Source: an uncultured Gammaproteobacteria bacterium (GTDB taxonomy: Bacteria; Pseudomonadota; Gammaproteobacteria; Arenicellales; JAANXG01). From it: a stretch of 64,000 bases of DNA. The DNA lies in assembly GCA_947259175.1 (NCBI GenBank), contig CAMYKW010000027.1:1-64000 (forward strand). Reading direction: 5' to 3'. The translations under genes and the position numbers were made by a program. Numbering within the stretch: position 1 is the first letter of the stretch; each line of letters opens with the position of its first letter. Below are positions 36,929 to 46,209 of this stretch, in pieces. The notes under the pieces were generated by a model, which saw only the letters and a list, made by a program, of their open reading frames with translations, was not told the origin of the DNA and did no database searches.

Positions 36929-39811
36929 GTGATGAAGTTGATCAAAAAACGAGGCGCCAACGCCTCCACCGCAGCGCCCGGTCTGGGTGAGGCGATCGAT
37001 CGACGGACGTTTCTGCGTCGATCAGGGGTCGCCCTGGGTGGCGCCGCCGTATCCGGTGCGTTACCGGTCACCATGATGCGCAAGGCGCACGCGAAGGGCG
37101 CCAGCCCGAAAGCGGGGATCGCAACCGAGATGCGACGTTCCATATGCACCCACTGTTCCGTCGGATGCGGCGTCATCGCCGAGGTGCAGAACGGGGTGTG
37201 GACGGGCCAGGAGCCCGACTTCGAGTCCCCCTTCAATCTCGGCTCCCACTGCGCCAAGGGCGCATCGGTGCGCGAGCACGGGATCGGCGAGCACCGATTG
37301 AAACATCCGATGAAATTGGTTGGCGGCAAGTGGAAGAAGCTTTCCTGGGACGAGGCCATCAACGAAATCGGCGACAAGCTGATGCAAATCCGCAAGGAAT
37401 CAGGTCCCGACTCTGTGGCGTGGATGGGGTCAGCCAAGCACAGCAACGAGCAGGCCTACCTGTTCCGCAAGATGGCGGCGATGTGGGGCACCAACAACGT
37501 CGATCACCAGGCGCGCATCTGCCACTCCACCACCGTGGCCGGCGTGGCGAACACCTGGGGCTACGGTGCAATGACCAATTCCTACAACGACATGCACAAC
37601 TGCAAGGCGATGATCTTCATCGGCAGTAACGCCGCCGAGGCCCATCCGGTGGCCATGCAGCACATCCTGCGCGCCAAGGAAAACGGCGCCAAGATGATCG
37701 TGTGCGATCCGCGGTTTACACGCACCGCCGCGCATGCGGACCACTTCGTACGATTGCGCCCGGGCACCGACGTCGCGTTGGTATGGGGCATGTTGTGGCA
37801 CATCTTCGAGAACGGCTGGGAAGACAAGGAATACATCAGTCAGCGCGTTTGGGGCCTGGACCGGGTCCGCGAAGAGGTCAAGAAATGGACGCCCGAGGAG
37901 ACCGAGCGGGTGACCGGGGCACCGCCGGATGTGGTCAAGCAGGCGGCGCAGATCATGGCCGAGAACCGGCCCGGCACCATTGTCTGGTGCATGGGCGGCA
38001 CGCAACACACCTCGGGCAACAACAACACGCGCTCATACTGCGTGTTGCAGTTGGCGCTGGGTAATATCGGTAAGTCCGGCGGCGGCGCCAATATCTTCCG
38101 CGGCCACGACAACGTACAAGGCGCGACCGATCTGTGCGTGCTGTCGCATTCGCTGCCCGGGTACTACGGCCTGTCGGCGGGGTCGTGGAAGCACTGGTCG
38201 CGGGTGTGGGACCTCGACTATGAATGGGTGGCGTCCCGCTTCGATCAGGACAAGGTCGAGGGCGACAAGGGCAAGCCGGTGAGTCCGATGAATTACAAGG
38301 GTATCCCGGTTTCGCGCTGGATCGATGGGGTGTTGGAAGACCCCAAGAATATGGGCCAGAAGGACCGCATCCGCGCACTGTTCATGTGGGGTCACGCGGT
38401 CAACAGCCAGACCCGCGGACCGGAGATGAAAAAGGCCATGGAGATGTTGGATATGCTGGTGATCGTAGACCCGTATCCGACCCACGCGGCGGTGATGAAC
38501 GACCGCAAGGACGGCACCTACCTGCTGCCCGCGTCGACCCAGTTCGAGACCTACGGCTCGGTGACCGCGTCCAACCGCTCCATCCAGTGGCGCGACAAGG
38601 TGATCGACCCGGTGTGGGAATCGTTGCCCGACCAGACGATCATGTACAAGCTGGCCAAAAAGCTGGGTTTTGCTGATCAGATGTTCAAGAACATCAAGGT
38701 CAACAGCGATGAACCCCTGGTGGAGGATGTCACCCGCGAGTTCAACAAGGGCATGTGGACCATCGGTTACACCGGCCAGAGTCCCGAGCGCCTGAAACTG
38801 CACGCGGAGAATCGCAAGACCTTTAATACCACCACCTTGAAGGCCGAGGGCGGCCCGGCGGACGGCGACTACTACGGCATGCCGTGGCCGTGCTGGGGCA
38901 CCGCCGAGATGAAGCATCCCGGCACGCCGATCCTGTACGATCCGAGCACGCCGGTGGCGGAGGGTGGTTTGACCTTCCGCGCCCGGTTCGGTGTCGAGCA
39001 CGACGGCGAGAACCTGCTGGCCGAAGGCTCCTACAGCAAGGGATCGGAGATCAAAGACGGCTATCCCGAGTTCAAGGCCGATATGCTCAAGCAGCTCGGT
39101 TGGTGGGACGATCTCACCCCCGAGGAGAAACAGCTCGCCGAAGGCAAGAACTGGAAGACCGACCTGTCCGGCGGCATCCAGCGCGTCGCCATCAAGCATG
39201 GTTGCGCGCCGTTCGGCAACGCCAAGGCGCGCACCTTCGTGTGGACGTTTCCGGATCCGATACCGATCCATCGCGAGCCTTTGTATACGCCGCGGCGCGA
39301 TCTGGTGGCGGACTATCCGACCTACGCCGACCGCAAGCGGTTCTACCGGTTGCCCACCCGCTACGAATCCATTCAGTCCCAGGACTTTTCCAAGGACTAT
39401 CCGATCATCTGGACCAGTGGGCGCCTGGTGGAATACGAGGGCGGCGGCGAGGAACAAAGGTCCAATCCGTGGCTGGCGGAACTGCAACAGGACATGTTCG
39501 TGGAGGTCAACCCCACCGACGCCAACAACCTCGGTATCCGTGACGGCCAAATGGTGTGGATGGACAGTCCGGAAAAAGCCAAGATCAAGGTCAAGGCTCA
39601 GGTAACGCGGCGGGTGGCGCCGGGGGTGGTATTCACCCCATTCCACTTCGGCGGTTGGTTCCAGGGCGAAGACCTGGTTGCCAAGTATCCGCAGGGCACC
39701 GCGCCGCTGGTTCGCGGTGAAGCATGTAACACCGCGATGACCTACGGCTATGACTCCGTGACACAGATGCAGGAAACGAAAGTGTCCCTGTGTCGAATCC
39801 GGCCGGCGTAA
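36929..39811 (+). CDS. fdhA: Formate dehydrogenase alpha subunit (Mo/W-bisMGD, Cys form)
   Basis: RRTFLRRSGVALGG TAT motif; ICTHCSVGCGVIAEV 4Fe-4S; DHQARICHSTTVAGVANTWGYGAMTNS with Cys at the metal-ligand position. Confidence 0.94.
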   Translation: MMKLIKKRGANASTAAPGLGEAIDRRTFLRRSGVALGGAAVSGALPVTMMRKAHAKGASPKAGIATEMRRSICTHCSVGCGVIAEVQNGVWTGQEPDFESPFNLGSHCAKGASVREHGIGEHRLKHPMKLVGGKWKKLSWDEAINEIGDKLMQIRKESGPDSVAWMGSAKHSNEQAYLFRKMAAMWGTNNVDHQARICHSTTVAGVANTWGYGAMTNSYNDMHNCKAMIFIGSNAAEAHPVAMQHILRAKENGAKMIVCDPRFTRTAAHADHFVRLRPGTDVALVWGMLWHIFENGWEDKEYISQRVWGLDRVREEVKKWTPEETERVTGAPPDVVKQAAQIMAENRPGTIVWCMGGTQHTSGNNNTRSYCVLQLALGNIGKSGGGANIFRGHDNVQGATDLCVLSHSLPGYYGLSAGSWKHWSRVWDLDYEWVASRFDQDKVEGDKGKPVSPMNYKGIPVSRWIDGVLEDPKNMGQKDRIRALFMWGHAVNSQTRGPEMKKAMEMLDMLVIVDPYPTHAAVMNDRKDGTYLLPASTQFETYGSVTASNRSIQWRDKVIDPVWESLPDQTIMYKLAKKLGFADQMFKNIKVNSDEPLVEDVTREFNKGMWTIGYTGQSPERLKLHAENRKTFNTTTLKAEGGPADGDYYGMPWPCWGTAEMKHPGTPILYDPSTPVAEGGLTFRARFGVEHDGENLLAEGSYSKGSEIKDGYPEFKADMLKQLGWWDDLTPEEKQLAEGKNWKTDLSGGIQRVAIKHGCAPFGNAKARTFVWTFPDPIPIHREPLYTPRRDLVADYPTYADRKRFYRLPTRYESIQSQDFSKDYPIIWTSGRLVEYEGGGEEQRSNPWLAELQQDMFVEVNPTDANNLGIRDGQMVWMDSPEKAKIKVKAQVTRRVAPGVVFTPFHFGGWFQGEDLVAKYPQGTAPLVRGEACNTAMTYGYDSVTQMQETKVSLCRIRPA

Positions 39812-39823
39812 GGAGAAAAAACC

Positions 39824-40414
39824 ATGGCACGTATGAAATTTCTTTGTGACGCTGAGCGGTGCATCGAGTGTAATTCCTGTGTTACCGCTTGTAAGAATGA
39901 GCATGAAGTTCCGTGGGGCGTGAACCGTCGCAGGGTGGTAACCCTGAACGACGGCGTACCGGGCGAGAAATCGATCTCGGTGGCTTGTATGCACTGCACC
40001 GATGCCCCCTGCGCAGCGGTGTGTCCGGTGGACTGTTTCTACACCACCGACGACGGCATCGTGCTTCATGACAAGGATCTGTGTATCGGCTGTGGCTACT
40101 GCTTCTACGCCTGTCCGTTCGGCGCACCGCAGTATCCGCAGCAGGCGGCATTCGGGGTCCGCGGCAAGATGGATAAATGCACATTCTGTGCGGGCGGTCC
40201 ACTGCAGGACAACTCCAATGTCGAGTATGAAAAGTATGGCCGCAACCGCATCGCCGAAGGCAAGCTGCCGTTGTGCGCCGAAATGTGCTCGACAAAGGCG
40301 TTGCTTGCAGGAGACGGCGACATGATCGCGGACATCTACCGGCAACGGGTATTGAAACGCGGAGGCAGGCCCCAGACCTGGGGTTGGGAATCCGCCTACG
40401 GCACGACAGGATAG
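39824..40414 (+). CDS. fdhB: Formate dehydrogenase beta subunit (4Fe-4S)
   Basis: CIECNSCVTACKNEHEVPWG, CMHCTDAPCAAVCPVDCF, CIGCGYCFYACPFGAPQYP. Confidence 0.93.
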   Translation: MARMKFLCDAERCIECNSCVTACKNEHEVPWGVNRRRVVTLNDGVPGEKSISVACMHCTDAPCAAVCPVDCFYTTDDGIVLHDKDLCIGCGYCFYACPFGAPQYPQQAAFGVRGKMDKCTFCAGGPLQDNSNVEYEKYGRNRIAEGKLPLCAEMCSTKALLAGDGDMIADIYRQRVLKRGGRPQTWGWESAYGTTG

Positions 40415-40423
40415 TGTGTGGGT

Positions 40424-40459
40424 GCGGGGCCGGGCCAGCGCCCGCCCCCGCTCGTTTTT
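40424..40459 (+). terminator. Terminator-like hairpin downstream of fdhB, within the operon
   Basis: GCGGGGCCGGGC-CAGC-GCCCGCCCCCGC (1 mismatch in 12) followed by TCGTTTTTT. Confidence 0.55.
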
Positions 40460-40490
40460 TACCCGATGCAGGTCGAAGGAGATCGAGGCA

Positions 40491-40685
40491 ATGACTAGGT
40501 TATTGAGTTTGTTCACGGGCGTCTCGCTGGCATTTATTGTCTCCGGTTGTTATGAATCGCCAAGCGTGACCTCGTATGAACCGGGAGTTTACAAGGGCGC
40601 TAAAGATCCACTAATGCAGGCCAATAAGGACCAGCGGGCGGAGACCATGAAAAAGCGCTTTGAGATGGTCCAGACCGACCGGTGA
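40491..40685 (+). CDS. Small lipoprotein between FDH subunit genes
   Basis: RBS GAAGGAGAT; MTRLLSLFTGVSLAFIVSGC lipobox. Confidence 0.75.
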   Translation: MTRLLSLFTGVSLAFIVSGCYESPSVTSYEPGVYKGAKDPLMQANKDQRAETMKKRFEMVQTDR

Positions 40686-40694
40686 GGACGCGGC

Positions 40695-40871
40695 GTGCGT
40701 AACACCTGGCTGTCAGCGATGGTGATGTTCGTGCTTATGTCGGCGGGTTGTTCGCAAGTCAGGGAGCCGTGGGTTTCCAGTGACGAACAGCTTGCCGGCG
40801 AAAGGTCGCGGTCGGCGGAGCAGGCTCAATTGCTGCGCGACCGTCTGGTCGCAGGCCAGAACGACCGGTAA
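40695..40871 (+). CDS. Second small lipoprotein with GTG start (not in ORF track)
   Basis: GTG 40695...TAA 40871: VRNTWLSAMVMFVLMSAGCSQVREPWVSSDEQLAGERSRSAEQAQLLRDRLVAGQNDR, lipobox MSAGC. Confidence 0.65.
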   Translation: MRNTWLSAMVMFVLMSAGCSQVREPWVSSDEQLAGERSRSAEQAQLLRDRLVAGQNDR

Positions 40872-40892
40872 TGAATCGGAGGCTTCGCAGTC

Positions 40893-41951
40893 ATGAATAC
40901 AAGACTTGAATCAAAAAAACGTCATGCAAGAATCATGCTCTGGAGTGCGGTGATTATCGTATTCGGTGCGATGTTCCTGCCGTTGGCTAGCTATGTGTTT
41001 ACGGATACGGTGTCTGCGCGGGCCGCCGCCGCCCAGGATGCCAATCCGCGGGCCAACTACTGGCGTGCGGTGCGTGAGGGTAACCAGGGCTACACGTCAT
41101 CTTCAGGCCCCTACACCACCAATGTCCTGATCCAGAACGGGGGGCAGAACTGGCGGCACTTGCGGAACGGGCCGGTCGCCAACTTCCTTCCGTGGATACT
41201 CGCGGTGATGGTGCTGGTGATCGCGTTGTATCACCTGATTAAGGGCACCCAGCGAATTGAAGGGCCGATTTCAGGAAAGACGGTGCCACGTTGGACGCTT
41301 TTTGAACGTGTCCTCCACTGGTACACGGCCTCCTTGTTCATTGTGCTGGCGATCACCGGTCTGAGCCTGCTGTTCGGACGCGCGGTGCTGATCCCGATCC
41401 TGGGTCCGTGGGGATTCGGCGCGTGGGCGGATTTTTCAATCATGCTGCATAATTATCTGGGGCCATTTTTCGTCGTCGGCGTGCTGCTCGAGATTCTTGT
41501 TTGGGCGCGTATGAATATCCCCAAAGAAGCCGATCGGCAATGGTTCAAGAAGGCCGGAGGTCTGTTCAGTGGTGAGCATGTCCCGGCGGGACGCTCGAAC
41601 GGCGGGGAAAAAGTGTGGTTCTGGATGGTGGCGATTTTTGGGATCGTAGTTTCGGTGACCGGGTTGATTCTCGATTTTCCAAATTTTGAACAGTCCCGAG
41701 AAACCATGCAGCTCATGAACATCATCCACGCGATTTCTTCGGTAATCTGGGTGGCCATAGCTCTCGGTCACATGTACATGGGAACCCTGGGCAACGAGGG
41801 GGTGCTGCAGGGGATGACCCAGGGCCGCGTGAGCGTGGAGTGGGCCAAACAGCACCACGATCTGTGGTATGAGGAAGTCAAGGATCAAGCGAGCAGCGGG
41901 GACACGGAGTCCGCGGCTGAACCGGGCAGCGCCGCCAAACAACCGAGTTAG
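40893..41951 (+). CDS. fdhC: Formate dehydrogenase gamma subunit (cytochrome b556)
   Basis: Multi-TM, RWTLFERVLHWYTASLFIVLAITGLSLLFGRAVLIP, HNYLGPFFVVGVLLEILVWAR. Confidence 0.92.
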   Translation: MNTRLESKKRHARIMLWSAVIIVFGAMFLPLASYVFTDTVSARAAAAQDANPRANYWRAVREGNQGYTSSSGPYTTNVLIQNGGQNWRHLRNGPVANFLPWILAVMVLVIALYHLIKGTQRIEGPISGKTVPRWTLFERVLHWYTASLFIVLAITGLSLLFGRAVLIPILGPWGFGAWADFSIMLHNYLGPFFVVGVLLEILVWARMNIPKEADRQWFKKAGGLFSGEHVPAGRSNGGEKVWFWMVAIFGIVVSVTGLILDFPNFEQSRETMQLMNIIHAISSVIWVAIALGHMYMGTLGNEGVLQGMTQGRVSVEWAKQHHDLWYEEVKDQASSGDTESAAEPGSAAKQPS

Positions 41952-41977
41952 TGCTGCGCCGCCGAGCTGAATTTGCG

Positions 41978-42008
41978 CCGGGCGCACTTTGGTGCGCCCG
42001 GTTTTTTT
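41978..42008 (+). terminator. Rho-independent terminator of the FDH operon
   Basis: CCGGGCGCAC-TTTG-GTGCGCCCGG followed by TTTTTTT. Confidence 0.92.
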
Positions 42009-42073
42009 ATTCTATAAATCGAATATGATTGAATCATTAACCCTGCGCGGTTCTTAAACGCCAATCCCGCTGC

Positions 42074-42649
42074 ATGAAACGATTCCCCGAGCCCATACGG
42101 CGCGCCATGCGCGCCAGCGGCGCCGCGGCCACCTGTGTGCCGGTTCAGATAGACCACGGACGTTGGGAGAGCGCGCTGTTCATCCACGTGGCGGGCCCCG
42201 AATGCAAACAGGACCGCTACCTGCTGAAACGCGCGACCACGCCGACGCCGGCCTCCTTGCAGTCGGAATTCTTGTCCCACGAGCGGGCCGCAGTGGTGCT
42301 GTTCCGCGTGCAGGCGCTTACCATACCGGACGACCCGCTGGCGTTCGAAATCCTGCTGACGCCGGGGAAGGTGTCGAGCCACTATGAGTGCCTGAAATTG
42401 TTGGCGCAACAAGCGCGATTGTGCTGGTTTTTTGGTGACACGGATTACCGTGTCATCCAGGCGCTTGATCAAGAGATCGGCGCCGAACAGCACAACAACT
42501 TCGAAACCCTGGCGCGCGAGGCGTTTGCCCATGACAGTGTGCTGCGAATGGCGGGCAAGTACGACGCCGATGCGGCGGTGGCGGAAATCGTCTCGCATTA
42601 TGCATTGCGCCGGGGAGTTGCACGCGCTGCGGATACAATCGAACATTGA
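42074..42649 (+). CDS. Hypothetical protein
   Basis: Intact 191-aa ORF between terminator and ankyrin gene; no family recognised. Confidence 0.6.
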   Translation: MKRFPEPIRRAMRASGAAATCVPVQIDHGRWESALFIHVAGPECKQDRYLLKRATTPTPASLQSEFLSHERAAVVLFRVQALTIPDDPLAFEILLTPGKVSSHYECLKLLAQQARLCWFFGDTDYRVIQALDQEIGAEQHNNFETLAREAFAHDSVLRMAGKYDADAAVAEIVSHYALRRGVARAADTIEH

Positions 42650-42652
42650 GCG

Positions 42653-43378
42653 ATGCCTAAGAATCACCTGCATTGTAAAACCCAGCTAAACGCACTGATC
42701 CTGTTTCTCAGTGTGGTGCTGCTCATTCTGGCGGGATCTATGCGGGTGTCCGCTTCAGAGGCTGATTCAGCCGGCCCGGGCAGCACCCGTCCCGGTTCCG
42801 GGACGGGCAACGGCAAGACCGCGCTGATGCTGGCGGCGCGCAATCGGCAACTGGAGCGCGTCGCCGCGCTGCTGCAAGCCGGCGCCGACGCCGATCGCGC
42901 CAACGCTAACGGCGGGACACCATTGATGTATGCCGTGCTCGGCGGCGACCCGCGGATCGTCAGATTGCTGCTCGACCAGGGGATCGATTTGAATGCCCAG
43001 GCGGACAACGGCTGGTCTGCAGTGATGATTGCGGTGGCGAAAGGATATGTAGATGTTTTGGCCATGCTGTTGGACGAAGGGGCGGACCCGACCCTCGCGG
43101 ATGTCTATGGCTGGACACCGTTGATGCGCGCGGGATTCGAGAACCGGACTGCGGCGTTGCGGCTCCTGCTCGCGGATGGCCGGGTGGACGTCAATCGCCG
43201 GGGCGATAACGGTATTACCGCACTGCATCTCGCGGCAACCCAGGGTCACGTCGAGATCGCGCGGCTATTGATGGCGCACGGCGCCGATCCGCAGATCAAG
43301 GACAACTATGACCGCACCGCCTCGCAGATAGCGATGCAGCGCAAGCATACGGATCTGCTCGAGGCGCTCGGTAACTAG
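42653..43378 (+). CDS. Ankyrin repeat protein, exported
   Basis: NGKTALMLAARNRQLERVAALLQAGADADRANANGGTPLMYAV... repeated ANK units after hydrophobic N-terminus. Confidence 0.9.
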   Translation: MPKNHLHCKTQLNALILFLSVVLLILAGSMRVSASEADSAGPGSTRPGSGTGNGKTALMLAARNRQLERVAALLQAGADADRANANGGTPLMYAVLGGDPRIVRLLLDQGIDLNAQADNGWSAVMIAVAKGYVDVLAMLLDEGADPTLADVYGWTPLMRAGFENRTAALRLLLADGRVDVNRRGDNGITALHLAATQGHVEIARLLMAHGADPQIKDNYDRTASQIAMQRKHTDLLEALGN

Positions 43379-43403
43379 GCCTGGCCCGCAGTCAGGCGCG
43401 CCG

Positions 43404-44153
43404 TCAGCACAAGATCCGGGTCTTGCAATACCGGTCCAGCGGCGTGACTTCGGTTTTCGCCCCCACCTGGCGATCGACATCCGAGGTCAGGTATTCCAGC
43501 TGCAGCCGGGCGGCGAATTTGGCGAAGAACTTGTCGAACATCTCTCCACCATAAGTGCCTAGGGCGTACAAATTATCGTTGGACTCATCGTAAGCCAGCT
43601 GAATGGCGGCCAACGGCTGTTTCGCCGGGCCACCCAACACCCGCGCGCCGTTGCGCGCATCGTATACGCTCTTTTCCGAACAGCAGTGAATGAGTTGCGA
43701 GCCTTCCGAGGCCCGCCGCCGCTTGTCCTGGAAGCGTACTCGTTCGTGGCGGTAGTTAATAAAACTCACCGCCCTGGCCGGATGTGTCATCTTGTGCGCG
43801 CAAATCGCGGAAAAAGCAACGATGGCGGCATTCGGACCCACACCTCCCTGCCAACGATAGGAATCGCCCGCTTCGGTCCGCAGTTCGACCTGCGGTTTGG
43901 CGGGTGCGCCGAGATTGACGAGAAAACACGGTGTGGTCACGTAGGGGTAATGAAAAATATAATTCTCGCCGACCAACAAATCCGCTGCGCGCAGCGGGCG
44001 TTGCACCTCATCGATCAGCAACGAACGCTGGTACGCCTTGTATTGACCTTTCGGCCGGGCGAGGGCCAGACTTTGGGCGCCGGCCGCCAGGGCGGTCATG
44101 CAGATTTTGACGAACCCGCGTCGATTCATGCCGCGTGGCTGCTTTTTGCTCAT
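43404..44153 (-). CDS. TAT-signal Rieske-like protein with atypical cluster motif
   Basis: MNRRGFVKICMTALAAGAQSLALA TAT signal; ICAHKMTHP and HCCSEKSVYDARNGARVLGGPAKQPL Rieske-like boxes. Confidence 0.65.
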   Translation of the reverse strand: MSKKQPRGMNRRGFVKICMTALAAGAQSLALARPKGQYKAYQRSLLIDEVQRPLRAADLLVGENYIFHYPYVTTPCFLVNLGAPAKPQVELRTEAGDSYRWQGGVGPNAAIVAFSAICAHKMTHPARAVSFINYRHERVRFQDKRRRASEGSQLIHCCSEKSVYDARNGARVLGGPAKQPLAAIQLAYDESNDNLYALGTYGGEMFDKFFAKFAARLQLEYLTSDVDRQVGAKTEVTPLDRYCKTRILC

Positions 44154-44293
44154 AGCCTCGTTCGCGAAATATGCTCAATCAGGACCGGTAAGTCTAGCAA
44201 CGGGCCCGGGTGCTTAAAACCGGACAAACTGCACCATCTACCCAAGCCGGGGACGCTGTTTCTGGTGTCCGGCGGGATTCTGTTCCAGTTTCA

Positions 44294-45073
44294 CTAAGCG
44301 GCCACAAAATCGGGCTCGAAGAAAGCCGCCAAGGTGATGTCGCGGGCGTGGCGCTCGTCGACGGTCAAGCTGAGGGCTCCCCGGTCATCGAGGTCGTGGA
44401 AGGCGCCGGTGATTTCGGCATCCCGCAGCCGGACGGTCTGTGTCAACGGCGCGCCCTGGGCGCGAGTGAGCCACGCCTTGCGCACCGGTGCGAAGCCATC
44501 GTCGGCCCAGCGGTTGAGCCATGACAGAAACTGGCGGCAGAAGGTTTCGGCCAATTGCACCCGGTCGTGGCTTGCGAAACTCTCACCCCGCAGGCTTGCG
44601 GAGTCGAAACCCAGGCTGTTCGGATTGTCGAACACGTTCACGTTGACGCCGAGCACCATCCACTCCGGCACATCGTTGTCGCCCACAACGCCGCTCAGGG
44701 TGATGCCAGCTACTTTGCCGCGATTCAGAAGCACGTCGTTCGGCCAACGGTAGCGCAACTCAGCCATGGGCTCCGCCTGTTCGGCGATCGCCATGGCGAT
44801 GCAGATAGTGGCGATGAGGCTGACCTGGCAAACAATATCGAATCTCTGTTCCGGTCTCAGCACCAGTGCCAGATGCAGGTTGTTGTGGCCCGATATCCAG
44901 TAACGATTGTTGCGGCCCAATCCCTCGGTTTGGGACTTTGCCCACACCAGGGTGCCCTCGTCGGCACCTTGGGCTGCGAGGCGTTCCGCGTGGGCGCGCG
45001 CGCTGTCGGTCTTTTCCAGCGCTACCAGCTCATAAAGCGGCGGGGGACTAAGCGTTCGTTCCGTGGATTCCAT
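44294..45073 (-). CDS. Biotin/lipoate protein ligase-family protein (BirA catalytic domain without HTH)
   Basis: SQTEGLGRNNRYWISGHNNLHLALVL; RYRWPNDVLLNRGKVAGITLSGV. Confidence 0.78.
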   Translation of the reverse strand: MESTERTLSPPPLYELVALEKTDSARAHAERLAAQGADEGTLVWAKSQTEGLGRNNRYWISGHNNLHLALVLRPEQRFDIVCQVSLIATICIAMAIAEQAEPMAELRYRWPNDVLLNRGKVAGITLSGVVGDNDVPEWMVLGVNVNVFDNPNSLGFDSASLRGESFASHDRVQLAETFCRQFLSWLNRWADDGFAPVRKAWLTRAQGAPLTQTVRLRDAEITGAFHDLDDRGALSLTVDERHARDITLAAFFEPDFVAA

Positions 45074-45714
45074 TAGCGGCGTGCCACGGTTTGTTCCAGG
45101 GCTTCCAGTTCCCGGGGATGATTAACATTCATGAACACGTCCGGTTGATCCGAGAAATCACACAACGCGGTTTGATGTTGGGCGAACCACTTGTCGATTT
45201 TCCGTTCCCCTGCGTCCAGAAATGCGAGGATGCTGCCGAGGAGTTCGCGTCGTAACATCAAGAATACCGGATGGGTGCGTTCACCATCGTGGACCACGCA
45301 CACCTCTGCATTGTTCACCGCGAGCGTGGTAAAAAGCCGCGCCGCCAGATCGCCCGGGACCAGCGGTGAATCGCAAGGGGCCGTAAGTACAAAAGGCGTG
45401 ACCGCGGATTGCATTCCACTCGCCATACCGGCCAACGGACCGGCGTAGTCGCCGACCACATCGCTCACCACGCTGCAACCAAACTCGCGATACGCGTCGA
45501 GGTTGCGATTGGCGTTGATGATGACTTGGGCGACTTGCGGTTGCAGCGCCGTGAGAACGTGCCGCAGCATGGGACGCCCGGCGAGGAGGGTCAAGCCCTT
45601 GTCCGCGCCACCCATCCGCCGTGCGCGGCCACCGGCGAGTATGACGCCGGTGATCTCGCGCCTCGGATAATTCAACGGCGCCGGCGCCATGGTGCGGCAT
45701 GCAGCTTGTGGCAA
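45073..45714 (-). CDS. mobA: Molybdenum cofactor guanylyltransferase MobA
   Basis: GVILAGGRARRMGGADKGLTLLAGRPMLRHVL; DYAGPLAGMASGMQ; NVNHPRELEAL. Confidence 0.93.
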   Translation of the reverse strand: MPQAACRTMAPAPLNYPRREITGVILAGGRARRMGGADKGLTLLAGRPMLRHVLTALQPQVAQVIINANRNLDAYREFGCSVVSDVVGDYAGPLAGMASGMQSAVTPFVLTAPCDSPLVPGDLAARLFTTLAVNNAEVCVVHDGERTHPVFLMLRRELLGSILAFLDAGERKIDKWFAQHQTALCDFSDQPDVFMNVNHPRELEALEQTVARR

Positions 45715-45792
45715 GTCTCCATGAATCTTAAGCTAACAAAACTCGACTCTGGATGCGATGAAAATTCACGTCAATTCGGTTAAACTGTGCGC

Positions 45793-46026
45793 ATGAAGAT
45801 CAAGGTGAAATTGTTTGCCAGTCTGCGCGAACGCCTCGGTTTCGCCGACCAGGATGTGGAGGTCGCGGACGGGCACACCGTCGGTGACGTGTGGAACAAC
45901 ATCGCCGGTACCAACGATCTGCCGGATAATATCATGGCCGCCGTCAACATGGACTACGTGCGGCCGGACACCCGGGTGGCGGACGGCGACGAAGTCGCGT
46001 TCTTTCCACCGGTCACCGGCGGTTGA
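45793..46026 (+). CDS. moaD: Molybdopterin synthase sulfur carrier subunit MoaD
   Basis: KIKVKLFASLRERLGFADQDVEV ... VAFFPPVTGG C-terminal GG. Confidence 0.9.
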   Translation: MKIKVKLFASLRERLGFADQDVEVADGHTVGDVWNNIAGTNDLPDNIMAAVNMDYVRPDTRVADGDEVAFFPPVTGG

Positions 46027-46209
46027 CGCAAACATCGAGCCGGCGCGCGATGGCGACCGTGGCGATTCGGCCAACCGTATGCACGGCACGCAAGATCCGG
46101 CGTTGAATGCCGCGTATCCCGGTCACGCGTCCGCGGTGGCCGCTATTGCATGCACGATTTTCTTTGGATGCGGTGTTAATCCTGTCCGTATTTAAATCCT
46201 TCAGCAGCC

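Noticed and set aside
36929-39811. Selenocysteine in formate dehydrogenase
   Set aside because: The active-site position reads TGC (Cys) in ARICHST, with no in-frame TGA
38033-40516. 827-aa minus-strand ORF opposite fdhA/fdhB
   Set aside because: Low-complexity antisense reading frame; sense strand clearly codes for FDH subunits
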